64,000 bases of DNA from Nocardia beijingensis NBRC 16342 (GTDB lineage: Bacteria > Actinomycetota > Actinomycetes > Mycobacteriales > Mycobacteriaceae), in NCBI RefSeq assembly GCF_001612785.1, contig NZ_BDBC01000007.1, positions 1 to 64,000 on the forward strand. Direction: 5' to 3'. How positions within the stretch are numbered: the first letter of the stretch is position 1; the number at the start of each line of letters is the position of its first letter. Below are positions 52,844-61,786 of the stretch, in pieces. The translations under genes were made by a program, and so were the position numbers. The notes beneath the pieces are model-generated. The model made no database searches. It saw only the letters and a program-made list of their open reading frames with translations, and was not told the origin of the DNA.

Positions 52844-55690
52844 TCAGGCGACGATGTTCACCAGGCGCCCCGGCACCACGATCAGCTTGCGCGGCGGCTT
52901 TCCGTCGAGCAGCGCCGCGATCTTCTCGTCGGCCAGCGCGGCCGCCTCGATCGCCGCGTTGTCCGCGTCGGCCGCCACCTGAATCCGGCTGCGCACCTTG
53001 CCGTTCACCTGGATCGGGTACTCCACCGACTCCTCCACCAGGAGCGCGGGATCGGCGACGGGGAAGGGGCCGTGCGCCAGCGAACCGGTGTGGCCCAGGC
53101 GTTCCCACAGCTCCTCGGCGATGTGCGGGGCCAGCGGCGCCAGCATCAGCACCAGCGGCTCCACCACCGAGCGCGGCGCGCCGTCGGGGTAGCTCTTGGT
53201 CAGGTGGTTGGTCAACTCGATCAGCTTGGCGCCCGCCGTGTTGTCGCGCAGCGCGGCGAAATCCTCGTCGACGCCCGCGATCGTCTTGTGCAGCAGGCGC
53301 AGCGTCTCCTCGCTCGCGGACGCGTCGGTGACCCGCACCGCACCGGTCTCCTCGTTCACCACCAGACGCCACACACGCTGGAGGAACCGGTGCGCGCCGA
53401 CGACGTCCTTGGTCGCCCACGGACGCGAGGTGTCCAGCGGACCCATCGCCATCTCGTAGAAGCGGAAGGTGTCGGCGCCGTACAGATCGCACATCTCGTC
53501 CGGGGAGATGGCGTTCTTCAGCGACTTGCCGATCTTGCCGTACTCCTGGCGCACCTGGATCTCGGCGCCGGTGGCGTCGGTCCAGAAGAACTTGCCATCG
53601 CGCTCGACCACCTCGGCCGCGGGCACGTACGCGCCGCGCTCGTCGGTGTAGGCGTGCGCCTGGATGTAGCCCTGGTTGAACAGCCGCCGATAGGGCTCGC
53701 TCGCGGACACGTCACCCAGGTCGAACAGCACCTTCTGCCAGAACCGGGCGTAGAGCAGGTGCAGCACCGCGTGCTCGACACCGCCGACGTACAGGTCGAC
53801 GCCGCCCGGGTCGTTCGGTCCGCCGACATCGGTGCGCGGGCCGAGCCAGTACGCCTCGTTCTCCTTGGCGCAGAACGCCTCGGTGTTCGTCGGGTCGGCG
53901 TAGCGGAGCTCGTACCAGGAGCTGCCCGCCCACTGCGGCATGACATTGGTGTCGCGGCGGTAGCGCTTGAGCCCGTCGCCGAGATCCAGTTCGACTTCCA
54001 CCCAGTCGGCGGCCTTGGCCAGCGGCGGGGAGGGTTCGGAATTCGCGTCGTCCGGGTCGAAGGTCACCGGGGCGAAATCGTCCAGCTCCGGCAGCAGCAC
54101 CGGCAGCATGGATTCCGGCAGCGCGTGGGGCGCGCCCTGCTCGTCGTAGACGATCGGGAACGGCTCGCCCCAATACCGCTGGCGCGCGAACAACCAGTCG
54201 CGCAGCTTGTATTGGATGGTGCCCTTGCCGTGGCCGTCGGCCTCCAGCCGGGCGATCATCGCCGCTTTGGCCTCCTCGACGGACAGGCCGTCGAGGTAAT
54301 CCGAGTTCACCAGCGCGCCTTCGCCCGCGTGGGCGCCGTGCTCCAGATCGCCGCCGCTGATCACCTCGACGATCGGCAGGCCGAGCACGGACGCGAATTC
54401 CCAGTCGCGATGGTCGTGCCCGGGGACGGCCATGATGGCGCCGGTGCCGTAGCCGCTGAGCACATAGTCGGCGATGAAGATCGGCACGGCCGCGCCGTTG
54501 GCCGGGTTGATCGCGTAATTGCCCAGGAAGACGCCGGTCTTCTCCTTGTTCTCCTGGCGCTCCAGATCCGACTTGGCCGCGATCGACTTGCGGTAGGCCG
54601 CCACGGCCTCGGCCGGCGTCGCGGCGCCCTCGTTGGTCCACCTGGGGTCGGTTCCGGCCGGCCACGCGGCGGCGGTCAGCTTGTCGACCAGCTCGTGCTC
54701 CGGCGCGAGCACCACGTAGGTGGCGCCGAACAGGGTGTCGGGCCGAGTGGTGAAGACCTCGATCTGCTCGCCGTCGGCGTCGAACTTCACCTGCGCGCCG
54801 CGGGATCGTCCGATCCAGTTGCGCTGCATGGCCTTGACGTTCTCCGGCCAATCCAGCCGCTCCAGGTCGTCGACCAGGCGATCGGAGTAGGCGGTGATGC
54901 GCATCATCCACTGCCGCAACCGCTTGCGGAACACCGGGAAGTTGCCGCGCTCGCTGCGGCCGTCGGCGGTGACTTCCTCGTTGGCCAGCACCGTACCCAG
55001 GCCGGGGCACCAGTTGACCATCGAATCGGTCTGATAGACCAGGCGATACGAGTCCAGCAGCGTGGCACGCTCGGCGGCCTGCATCGCGTCCCAGGACTTG
55101 CCGTCGGGCACGGCCCGCGCACCCGACGCGAACTCGGCTTCCAGCTCGGCGATCGGGCGGGCCCGGTTCAGCTCCGTGTCGTACCAGGCGTTGTAGATCC
55201 GCAGGAAGATCCACTGCGTCCAGCGGTAGTACTCCGGATCGGTGGTCGCGAACGACCGGCGCCGGTCGTGGCCGAGACCGAGGCGGTCCAGCTGGCGCTG
55301 CATCGTGGCGATGTTCGACTCGGTGGTGTCGCGCGGGTGCGCGCCGGTCTGCACCGCGTACTGCTCGGCGGGCAGGCCGAAGGCGTCGTAGCCCAGGGCG
55401 TGCAGCACGTTGCGTCCGTGCATGCGGTGGTAGCGGGCGAAGACGTCCGTGGCGATGTAACCGAGCGGATGCCCGACGTGCAGGCCCGCGCCGGAGGGGT
55501 ACGGGAACATGTCCTGGATGAACAGCTTGTCGGGCGGCGTGCGACCGGCTAGCGGTCCCACCGGGTTCGGCGCATGGAAGGTTCCGCGTTCGTCCCACGT
55601 CCGCTGCCACCGGCGCTCGATGCGGCCGGCAAGCTCCGCGTTGTACCGGTGCTCAGGTACATCGCTTTCGGTTGCACGTGTGTCTTGCAC
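52844..55690 (-). CDS. leuS: Leucyl-tRNA synthetase
   Basis: 948-residue class I synthetase. HIGH-type motif in [15 protein letters not shown], editing (CP1) domain with [12 protein letters not shown] and [25 protein letters not shown]-type motif [16 protein letters not shown] (Ile for the usual Met) and C-terminal anticodon-binding helices. Length and motifs are normal for actinobacteria. Starts at GTG 55690. Same relative orientation to ino1 and ponA1 as in mycobacteria. Confidence 0.97.
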   Translation of the reverse strand: MQDTRATESDVPEHRYNAELAGRIERRWQRTWDERGTFHAPNPVGPLAGRTPPDKLFIQDMFPYPSGAGLHVGHPLGYIATDVFARYHRMHGRNVLHALGYDAFGLPAEQYAVQTGAHPRDTTESNIATMQRQLDRLGLGHDRRRSFATTDPEYYRWTQWIFLRIYNAWYDTELNRARPIAELEAEFASGARAVPDGKSWDAMQAAERATLLDSYRLVYQTDSMVNWCPGLGTVLANEEVTADGRSERGNFPVFRKRLRQWMMRITAYSDRLVDDLERLDWPENVKAMQRNWIGRSRGAQVKFDADGEQIEVFTTRPDTLFGATYVVLAPEHELVDKLTAAAWPAGTDPRWTNEGAATPAEAVAAYRKSIAAKSDLERQENKEKTGVFLGNYAINPANGAAVPIFIADYVLSGYGTGAIMAVPGHDHRDWEFASVLGLPIVEVISGGDLEHGAHAGEGALVNSDYLDGLSVEEAKAAMIARLEADGHGKGTIQYKLRDWLFARQRYWGEPFPIVYDEQGAPHALPESMLPVLLPELDDFAPVTFDPDDANSEPSPPLAKAADWVEVELDLGDGLKRYRRDTNVMPQWAGSSWYELRYADPTNTEAFCAKENEAYWLGPRTDVGGPNDPGGVDLYVGGVEHAVLHLLYARFWQKVLFDLGDVSASEPYRRLFNQGYIQAHAYTDERGAYVPAAEVVERDGKFFWTDATGAEIQVRQEYGKIGKSLKNAISPDEMCDLYGADTFRFYEMAMGPLDTSRPWATKDVVGAHRFLQRVWRLVVNEETGAVRVTDASASEETLRLLHKTIAGVDEDFAALRDNTAGAKLIELTNHLTKSYPDGAPRSVVEPLVLMLAPLAPHIAEELWERLGHTGSLAHGPFPVADPALLVEESVEYPIQVNGKVRSRIQVAADADNAAIEAAALADEKIAALLDGKPPRKLIVVPGRLVNIVA

Positions 55691-55853
55691 GGTCCTGCCT
55701 TCTTGTGGTCGCCGATCCCCGACAAACTTCGTCTATCAGGGTAGAACGTCGCGTCGGCAGGACCGAAAATCGGGCTGGCCTGCGGTTGCGGCGGGGTTCG
55801 CCGGGACGCCGCCCGTCGGAGGGCGCACGGCGCCGATGCGCTAGCCTGCATGA

Positions 55854-56261
55854 GTGTTCGTCGTCGCTCTCGTCCTGTTCGTGCTGGCTGTGGTGGCCGT
55901 CGCAACCGGAGCACTCGGGCTGACCGGCCGGTTGCCCCGCAATCGTTTCTTCGGTGTCCACACCGAGGTCGCGCTGTCGACGGACGAGACCTTCCGCGTC
56001 GCCAACCGCGTCGCCGCTCCCACCTCGATCGCGGCCGGGGCGCTGCTGTTCGCCGGTGGTCTGGTCGGGCTGGCCGCGGACGGCTTCATCGCGCTGGCGG
56101 TCGCGGCCTGCGCCGCCGTCGTCGCGCTGTTCACCCTCGGCGCGGGCGCGAACGCCGCCGCGCAGGCGGCCGAAGCCATCGCTCCGCCGCCGCAGACCGG
56201 TGGTTGCGGCAACTCCTGCGGCGCCTGCTCGCTGCGCGACGCCTGCCAGCCCGCGAGCTGA
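55854..56261 (+). CDS. SdpI family membrane protein
   Basis: 135 residues from GTG 55854. Three helices (VVALVLFVLAVVAVATGALGL, PTSIAAGALLFAGGLVGLAA, GFIALAVAACAAVVALFTLG) with the SdpI-type loop RNRFFGVHTEVALSTDETFRVANRVA between the first two, and a Cys-rich tail (GGCGNSCGACSLRDAC) that could bind metal or form disulfides. SdpI in Bacillus gives immunity to a peptide toxin, but here the role is unknown. The 3' end is the start of a repeat array. Confidence 0.8.
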   Translation: MFVVALVLFVLAVVAVATGALGLTGRLPRNRFFGVHTEVALSTDETFRVANRVAAPTSIAAGALLFAGGLVGLAADGFIALAVAACAAVVALFTLGAGANAAAQAAEAIAPPPQTGGCGNSCGACSLRDACQPAS

Positions 56262-56482
56262 ACCGGTCGCCCCGCCTCTGCCACGTCGCGCTGCTGTCGG
56301 CTCGCGAGCTGAGGCCGGTTGACTCGCGTCCGCGCACTATGCCGGCCTCGGCCCGCGAGCTGAACCGGCCCCCCGCCTCCACACCTGGTGCCCCGCGAGT
56401 GAGACCGATTGCCCCGCGTCCGCGCACTATGCGATGCCTGCCAGCCCGCGAACGGTGTGCGGTCAGCTTGCGTCCGCGCACT
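56251..56482. repeat. Degenerate repeat array between convergent genes
   Basis: Two motifs alternate. CCGCGAGCTGAACCGG-like copies lie at 56251, 56303, 56353, 56393 and 56446. GCGTCCGCGCACT lies at 56326, 56416 (with TAT after both) and 56470, with 90 bp between the first two. The first motif is the end of the SdpI gene (stop included) and the last GCGTCCGCGCACT is the end of the cupin gene, so the array looks like repeated duplication of the gene-gene junction. Confidence 0.7.
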
Positions 56483-56984
56483 CCGGCGGGGGAATGCTGC
56501 GGGACAACGGACTGCCGACCGGCGTGACGTAGAGCACGCACAGCAGTACCGGCACGGTCCCGAGATTGCGCGCGACGTGCGGGTAGCGCGGCCCACTGGG
56601 TTCCCGGAACACCCGCCAGCGCCGGTAGGTCACCGGCGCGCAGTCCGCGCCCGGATGATCCAGCGTCCCCCGCGCGACCAGCACGAACAGCGTCCCGTCG
56701 TGGTAGTGCCACCCGCTGCTGCCGCCCGGCTCGATCAGCGTCTGGCGCAGTATGACCGCTCGCCGACCCAGCGTGAACCGGAACAGGACCCGGCTGGCCG
56801 TCCCGCGGGCGGGCGGCGCGTTCACCTCGAATTCGGACCACACGCCTCGATCGAACCATCCCCCTCCGCGCCTCGCACTGGCCTCGACTGCCGCCCGTCG
56901 ACCCGCTGTTGCCGCCGACGCGACGATCCAGCCGGTCGACGGATCGCTCGTAGAAAGACCGGGGCGAATCCGTTCGCAAGGCAT
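56463..56984 (-). CDS. Cupin domain protein
   Basis: 173 residues from ATG 56984. Compact cupin: LRQTLIEPGGSSGWHYHDGTLFVLVARGTLDHPGADCAPVTYRRWRVFREPSGPRYPHVARNLG, with the HxH and second His positions suitable for metal binding. The first ~75 residues are basic and less conserved, so an internal start is possible. The last codons run into the repeat array. Possibly a small enzyme or ligand-binding protein. Confidence 0.75.
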   Translation of the reverse strand: MPCERIRPGLSTSDPSTGWIVASAATAGRRAAVEASARRGGGWFDRGVWSEFEVNAPPARGTASRVLFRFTLGRRAVILRQTLIEPGGSSGWHYHDGTLFVLVARGTLDHPGADCAPVTYRRWRVFREPSGPRYPHVARNLGTVPVLLCVLYVTPVGSPLSRSIPPPECADAS

Positions 56985-57024
56985 CCGCGCGGATGGTTGC
57001 AGTTAAGAAGGGCCACCCAAGCTT

Positions 57025-57612
57025 CTATACGGTGGGGAAGGAGTTCACAATCAGGCGAAGCTCTTTATCCAACTTTCGTAGCCAACGTAGGCGAAGAGCC
57101 TCATCCAGATCGATACGAGCGGTCAATCTCGCCTGTTCTTGAGTCTCGCGATACCGACCGTCGATCAGAATCGAACGAATCCGTTCCTTCGCTCCGCGAA
57201 TGGTTTCCGGGTTCTCGATGGTAGGAGTGCCGGTCTTGGTCAGCCCCACCTCGGCGAGACTATCGGCCGCTGCAAGAAAAATGGATTCGTACTCACGTTG
57301 GGCGGAAATTACCACTACCGGACAAGCCGCTCCTGCCGCTTCTCCAGCCGACGAAACGGACTGCGCTAGTTCAACCGGGCAGGCGTCGTCACTGTCCAAC
57401 ACGATGATCACAGCACCGAAGTCCTCTACGCGCAATGAAGCAAGTTTAATCGCCCGGGAGAGCTCCTTTTCTCTGACCATCTGATCGCGTGGAATCCTGA
57501 CAGGTGGCGCCACTCGCAGAGAGTAGAATCCTATTCGTTCCAAGAGGCGCCGTAGAAGAATTGGCACAGCTTGCGCATCGCCGTGTCCCTCGACGATCGG
57601 AGCGAGTATCAT
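57025..57612 (-). CDS. DUF4276 (TOPRIM-like) protein, partner of AAA ATPase
   Basis: 195 residues from ATG 57612 (MILAPIVEGHGDAQAVPILLRRLL); a TTG at 57621 would overlap the AAA stop by 3 bp. TOPRIM-type acidic motifs: VEG near residues 7-9 and LDSDDAC near 72-78. DUF4276 is regularly encoded after an AAA15-type ATPase in accessory islands, in an arrangement like the OLD/PARIS nuclease systems. GC content and codon use are clearly lower than in the flanks. Confidence 0.8.
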   Translation of the reverse strand: MILAPIVEGHGDAQAVPILLRRLLERIGFYSLRVAPPVRIPRDQMVREKELSRAIKLASLRVEDFGAVIIVLDSDDACPVELAQSVSSAGEAAGAACPVVVISAQREYESIFLAAADSLAEVGLTKTGTPTIENPETIRGAKERIRSILIDGRYRETQEQARLTARIDLDEALRLRWLRKLDKELRLIVNSFPTV

Positions 57613-57617
57613 CGAAT

Positions 57618-58823
57618 TCAAGAAGCACCCTCGAAAAGCCGCATCTGACTTGACTCAGGATCGCTTTCGCCTTCGTCGGGTAATAGTTGATTTATACGCA
57701 GAAGCTCCCCCGGTGTATAGAGGTGGTCTCGTAGAGCGGCTATCCCCGCCCGGTCGGGCCGTGCAAGTCGGGTCGTTCCCTCCTCGGCAGTTACCGCGAT
57801 TATTTGATCATCCCCTATGTCCGAGGAATCGAGTAGTTCGGGACTATGGCTGCTGGCCAGCACTTGCCGGGTTTCACTGGCCTCGAGGAGAGCATCGCGA
57901 AGCACGTCTGCAGCGGCAGGATGGAGAGCGACCTCTGGCTCTTCGATCGCGATGAGCGGAAGATTGTCGGTCGTGGCCGGTACTTGGAAGAGCGCGACAA
58001 GCACACCGAGCGCCCGCAGGGTCCCATCGGACATACTGGCGGCGGAGAACCGCCAAGAATGGCCGCCTCCTTGCACATTTTGGCGAAATTCTAAAGTCTC
58101 TTTAGGACCGAGGTTCACTCTTGCCACCGAAACTATGCCGGGCACTACAGTCGCCAGGTAACTCTCTATACGCTCCTTGGCTTTCGGGAATCGATGCTCG
58201 AGGCGTCCGAGCACACTGGCAACATTCGCGCCATCCCGAAGCAGAAGTTCTCCCGCATCTGGCGATTGAAGCTCGCGAACGGCGTCGGGATTGAGGTTGT
58301 AGAAACCCATCTCACTCAGGCCGTCGTATATCGGTCGATACAATGGATTTCCCGACAAGGCCACGAGTAGCAGCCGATCTTCGCTCACCGCTGGCAGCGT
58401 CTTTTCGCTGGAATCCACTACCCTGCCGCGCTCGACCCGGTACCAGCAAGACGGCGTCTCCATATCGACATATTCGACACGGCACTCCTCTTTGGTGACC
58501 GCATATGAGCCGCCTTCACGAGATCCGATTTCGAAAGCGTAGTGTCCTGCGGTATTCGCCGACGCGAAATCAAGACGAATCGAGAAATTTCGAGGGTGCC
58601 CCGTGGACCTCCTGCGAACCTCGGAGATTCCGCCGCGGTCTCGCAGCGCATGATCCAGCGACGTACGGAGGGAGTCGGCAACCAATCTCAGGGCATCAAT
58701 GAAATTGCTCTTTCCTGATCCGTTCGGCCCTACCAAGAATGTCAGCGAGCCAAGCCTGACATCACAAGCCGCGACGCTGCGATAATTCTTGATCCGCACG
58801 CGCGTAATCCGAAACCCTGCCAC
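57618..58823 (-). CDS. AAA (SMC-like, AAA15/21) ATPase of a probable defence pair
   Basis: 401 residues from GTG 58823 with GGAGGT upstream. RecF/SMC-like half-ATPase: N-terminal ITRVRIKNYRSVAACDVRLGSLTFLVGPNGSGKSN (Walker A ~32-39), signature AASMSDGTLR (~261-270), Walker B LIAIEEPEVALHP (~290-302) and switch His in ASSHSPELL (~326). It forms an operon with the DUF4276 gene. Such pairs sense phage or DNA damage and activate a nuclease partner; no nuclease domain is in this protein itself. Confidence 0.88.
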   Translation of the reverse strand: MAGFRITRVRIKNYRSVAACDVRLGSLTFLVGPNGSGKSNFIDALRLVADSLRTSLDHALRDRGGISEVRRRSTGHPRNFSIRLDFASANTAGHYAFEIGSREGGSYAVTKEECRVEYVDMETPSCWYRVERGRVVDSSEKTLPAVSEDRLLLVALSGNPLYRPIYDGLSEMGFYNLNPDAVRELQSPDAGELLLRDGANVASVLGRLEHRFPKAKERIESYLATVVPGIVSVARVNLGPKETLEFRQNVQGGGHSWRFSAASMSDGTLRALGVLVALFQVPATTDNLPLIAIEEPEVALHPAAADVLRDALLEASETRQVLASSHSPELLDSSDIGDDQIIAVTAEEGTTRLARPDRAGIAALRDHLYTPGELLRINQLLPDEGESDPESSQMRLFEGAS

Positions 58824-58903
58824 TTCACCTCCGCTGTTCGGGTACTGGCGTACATGGCGGCGTCGCTCGGTCCAGTTGCGCGCTCAATCTCCAGTTCCGC
58901 GTA

Positions 58904-58919
58904 GTCCACGATAGTGGAC
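58904..58919. promoter_or_regulatory. Perfect dyad upstream of the AAA/DUF4276 operon
   Basis: GTCCAC (58904-58909) and GTGGAC (58914-58919) around GATA, 80 bp upstream of the ATPase start on its strand and just beyond the aminotransferase stop. Could be an operator or a weak terminator of the cluster to the right. Confidence 0.35.
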
Positions 58920-58966
58920 CTGTTGCGCCAATGGTCAGCGGACACAGAAGGATGCAAGCGTGCAGC

Positions 58967-60022
58967 TCAAAAGTTGTGCGCAGATGGGCGCGGCCTGGAA
59001 GTGAGGGCCACGAGCACCGCATGGTCGGACGACGGGTCGCCGACGGCGATGCGGGCGCTGCCGTCTGCGTAGTACTTGGCGGCTATGCCCGCGCGGCGCA
59101 GGGCCGTTGTCGTGCCGGGGCCGGGGATGTACAGGAAGTTGGCGTGGCTCTCCGGAATCGCGTAGCCACGGGCCAGCAGTGCGCCGCGCAGCGCGTCTCG
59201 CGCTTCGGTGATGCGGAGGGTGCGCGCGGCGAGTTCGGGTTCGGCGGCGTAAGAGGCGGCGACCGCGGCCACCGCCGCCGCGCTCACTCCGAAGGGCAGT
59301 TGCAGCTTGCCGATCCGCGCGATCAACTCGGTTCGGCCGAAGGCGTAGCCGATGCGCAACCCGGCCAAACCGTACGCCTTCGAAAAGGTCCGCAGCACAA
59401 TCAGATTGGAGTGCTTCGCGATCAACGCGCGCGGGTCGGCGTACTCGGTGGCGCCGAGGAATTCGACGTACGCCTCGTCCAGCACGACCGGAACCCGGCT
59501 CGGCACATCGGACAGGAACGCCTTCAGCTCGTCGGCGGGGACGACCGTTCCGGTGGGATTGTGCGGACGGCACACCACGATCAGCGCGGTGCGCCGGTCG
59601 ACGGCCCGCCGCATCGCCCGCAGGTCCTGGTTCCCCGCCGCATCCAGCGGCACCGGTACCGCGGTGACCCCGGTCATCTCGGCCATGATCGGATACCCGT
59701 CGAAGGTCGGGGCGCTGTAGACGATCTCCGCTCCCGGCGTGGTCAGGGTCTGCAGAATTTGCAGCGCCACGCCGGTCGCCCCCGACCCGACCACCACCTG
59801 GTCCGCCCGCACACCGAGGTGTCGCGCGATCAGCAGCGGCAGGCGTTGCGGCGAGAACTCCGGGTACCGGTTGGCCTCGGCCAGCGTCATCTGCACCGCC
59901 CGCAGCACCGAGGTCAGCGGCGGGAACGGGTTCTCGCTCAGGGCGAGGTCGAAGCGGGGCGGCACCCGCGACGCGCGGTGCCTGTGGGAGGGCCGGGTGC
60001 CGTCGACGACGTGCACGCTCAT
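58967..60022 (-). CDS. PLP-dependent aminotransferase (HisC-like)
   Basis: 351-residue class I/II aminotransferase of the histidinol-phosphate type: LALSENPFPP, VVGSGATGVALQIL, CRPHNPTGTVV, VVLDEAYVEF and the PLP lysine in TFSKAYGLAGLRIGYAFG, then NFLYIPGPG. ATG 60022 overlaps the KAS III-like gene stop (ATGA). Last gene of a four-gene set. In that context it more likely transaminates a ketone or aldehyde made by the upstream enzymes than histidinol phosphate, but a biosynthetic HisC paralogue cannot be excluded. Confidence 0.88.
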   Translation of the reverse strand: MSVHVVDGTRPSHRHRASRVPPRFDLALSENPFPPLTSVLRAVQMTLAEANRYPEFSPQRLPLLIARHLGVRADQVVVGSGATGVALQILQTLTTPGAEIVYSAPTFDGYPIMAEMTGVTAVPVPLDAAGNQDLRAMRRAVDRRTALIVVCRPHNPTGTVVPADELKAFLSDVPSRVPVVLDEAYVEFLGATEYADPRALIAKHSNLIVLRTFSKAYGLAGLRIGYAFGRTELIARIGKLQLPFGVSAAAVAAVAASYAAEPELAARTLRITEARDALRGALLARGYAIPESHANFLYIPGPGTTTALRRAGIAAKYYADGSARIAVGDPSSDHAVLVALTSRPRPSAHNF

Positions 60023-61053
60023 CGCGCGGCTCCCCAGCGGACGGCGGCCGCGCCCGCGAAGTCGCCCGCGTGCGCGAACGCCGCCATCAGCACCAGCGAT
60101 CCGTTGGGCAGCCGTCCGGCCCGGTTCTCCACGTCCAGGGTCACCGGAATGCCGGCCGCGAACAGGTTTCCACAGGAGTCGAAGGTGTCGGGGTGGCGGT
60201 CCGGCGGCAGTTCCAGCGCGTCGTGCCAATTGCGCAGGAACAGCCGGTTCGGCTGGTTGGTGACGAACGTGTCCACGTCACGTCCCCGCACGCCGATCCG
60301 ATCACACACCGCGAGGGCGACTTCCGGCACCAGCCGATTGCCCCTGGCGAACACCTTGGTCACCTTGGATTCGGTGAAGCTGACGCATCCCTGGCCTTCG
60401 CCCGGCTCCCAGTACTTGCGCTCGCCGTTCGTAGAAAAGTCCATGTCTCCGGCGAATTCGGGATAGGTCCGGCATTCGATGTCGAGGATCGGCGCGCTGT
60501 CGTCCTTGCGCAGCAGTCCGACCCCGCAGCCGTCGCCGGGCACCGGAGCCTGCGCCAGCTTGCGGATCTCGGTCTGGGTGAACACCGGTCCCGCGCAGTT
60601 CTGCGTCGCCGCGATCAGCGCGGTGCGTGCGGCCGTGGTCTGCAGGATCATGCGGGCCATCGCCATCATGTGCACGAACGCCGCGCAGCCGCCGTTGTGC
60701 ACGTCGTAGACGGACGACGGACGGATGCCGAGCCGTCGCGCCACCTCCGGCCCACAGCCGAGCACCGGATTGTCCGGCAGTTGGGTGTGCGTGATCAGGA
60801 CGTCGACCTCGGCGATCGCGTCGGCGCCGTTGCGTTCGATCAGCGGTGCGACGGCACGCTCGACCATGTCCACCGCGGTCTCGTCGCGCGCGACGTGGTG
60901 GCGGCCCTTGGGCGCGCGGAACATGACGTTCTTCGCCATCCGATCCGAGCGCGCGAACTGGGTGAAGTACTCGGTGCCGACCGGCTCGCCGGGCAGGTAC
61001 GAGGCCACGTCGACGAGACTGACCTGCGGCAGATGTTGTTGCGTGGGGATCAC
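60019..61053 (-). CDS. Beta-ketoacyl synthase III-like enzyme with altered active site
   Basis: 344-residue thiolase-fold protein (FabH-like). The nucleophile Cys123 is in HNGGCAAF and Asn296 in the SCGNLFAAG block. The position of the catalytic His (FVPHQAN in FabH) reads FVTNQPN, so residue 266 is Asn. FabH-like proteins with an altered triad act as acyltransferases or C-C/C-O bond-forming enzymes in secondary metabolism. GTG 61053 is 7 nt after the SRPBCC stop; the 3' end overlaps the aminotransferase. Confidence 0.88.
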   Translation of the reverse strand: MIPTQQHLPQVSLVDVASYLPGEPVGTEYFTQFARSDRMAKNVMFRAPKGRHHVARDETAVDMVERAVAPLIERNGADAIAEVDVLITHTQLPDNPVLGCGPEVARRLGIRPSSVYDVHNGGCAAFVHMMAMARMILQTTAARTALIAATQNCAGPVFTQTEIRKLAQAPVPGDGCGVGLLRKDDSAPILDIECRTYPEFAGDMDFSTNGERKYWEPGEGQGCVSFTESKVTKVFARGNRLVPEVALAVCDRIGVRGRDVDTFVTNQPNRLFLRNWHDALELPPDRHPDTFDSCGNLFAAGIPVTLDVENRAGRLPNGSLVLMAAFAHAGDFAGAAAVRWGAAR

Positions 61054-61060
61054 GTGCGTC

Positions 61061-61720
61061 TCACTTCATCCAGTCGGGCTTGATGGGCAGGCCGTGCGCG
61101 GCCCGGTACTCGCAGATGGCTTTGAGGTTGTCCATCTCCAGCTGATGTCCCGCCGAGAACATCTCCCAGAAATCGCCGACCCACACCGGCCGCTGCGGCG
61201 GCGCGGTCTCCGGATAGGGGTTGGCGTCGTAGAACGGGTGTTTGCAGTTCATCCACAGCACCACCGAACCGGGCTTGTGGAACACCACCTGCGCGTCGAC
61301 CACGCGCAGCAGGTAGATCATCCACAAGTGTTTGCCCTGGTCCCAGGCGCAGTGGTAGTCGACAGTCATAGCGTCGGGGTTGGCGACGGTGCGGGTGAAG
61401 ATCTTGGTCTCCGAGCCGAGCCGGTCGTAGGCCAGCCAGAGCCCGGGTTCCTCGGTCTCCACGAACCCGCGCAGGCTGTAGGTCCACTCCTCCAGCGACC
61501 TGGTGTCGGCGAGGTATTCGTAGACCTCGCGCGGCGGCGCGTCGATGTACGCCTGCACCGGACAGAATTCGCCGTAGATCTGGTCGTGCGGATACACCGA
61601 CCGCAGCATGTCCATGATGATCGGCGTGGTCGCGTCCTTGTCGGAGTTCTCGATGCGGAGCACGCCGGGCACGGCCTCCTGCGGGATGTCGCTGAGGGCG
61701 GGGAGGGAACTGGTGGTCAC
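61061..61720 (-). CDS. SRPBCC (START-like) protein
   Basis: 219 residues from GTG 61720 with AAGGAG 8 nt upstream. SRPBCC helix-grip fold: YGEFCPVQAYIDAPPREVYEYLADTRSLEEWTYSLRGF, TRTVANPDAMTVDYHCAWDQGKHLWMIYLLRVVDA, CKHPFYDANPYPE. Such domains bind hydrophobic intermediates or act as cyclases/aromatases in polyketide pathways. It is encoded between the ThDP enzyme and the KAS III-like enzyme, so it probably handles their intermediate. Confidence 0.85.
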   Translation of the reverse strand: MTTSSLPALSDIPQEAVPGVLRIENSDKDATTPIIMDMLRSVYPHDQIYGEFCPVQAYIDAPPREVYEYLADTRSLEEWTYSLRGFVETEEPGLWLAYDRLGSETKIFTRTVANPDAMTVDYHCAWDQGKHLWMIYLLRVVDAQVVFHKPGSVVLWMNCKHPFYDANPYPETAPPQRPVWVGDFWEMFSAGHQLEMDNLKAICEYRAAHGLPIKPDWMK

Positions 61721-61786
61721 GGTGTTACTCCTTCGGGTGGGCGTCGGCGGCGCCGCCGCGGGGGCGTTCATCGGTGATCGCGGGGA

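Noticed and set aside
53072..55552. 826-codon plus-strand open frame opposite leuS
   Set aside because: Pure shadow of leuS; no recognisable motifs.
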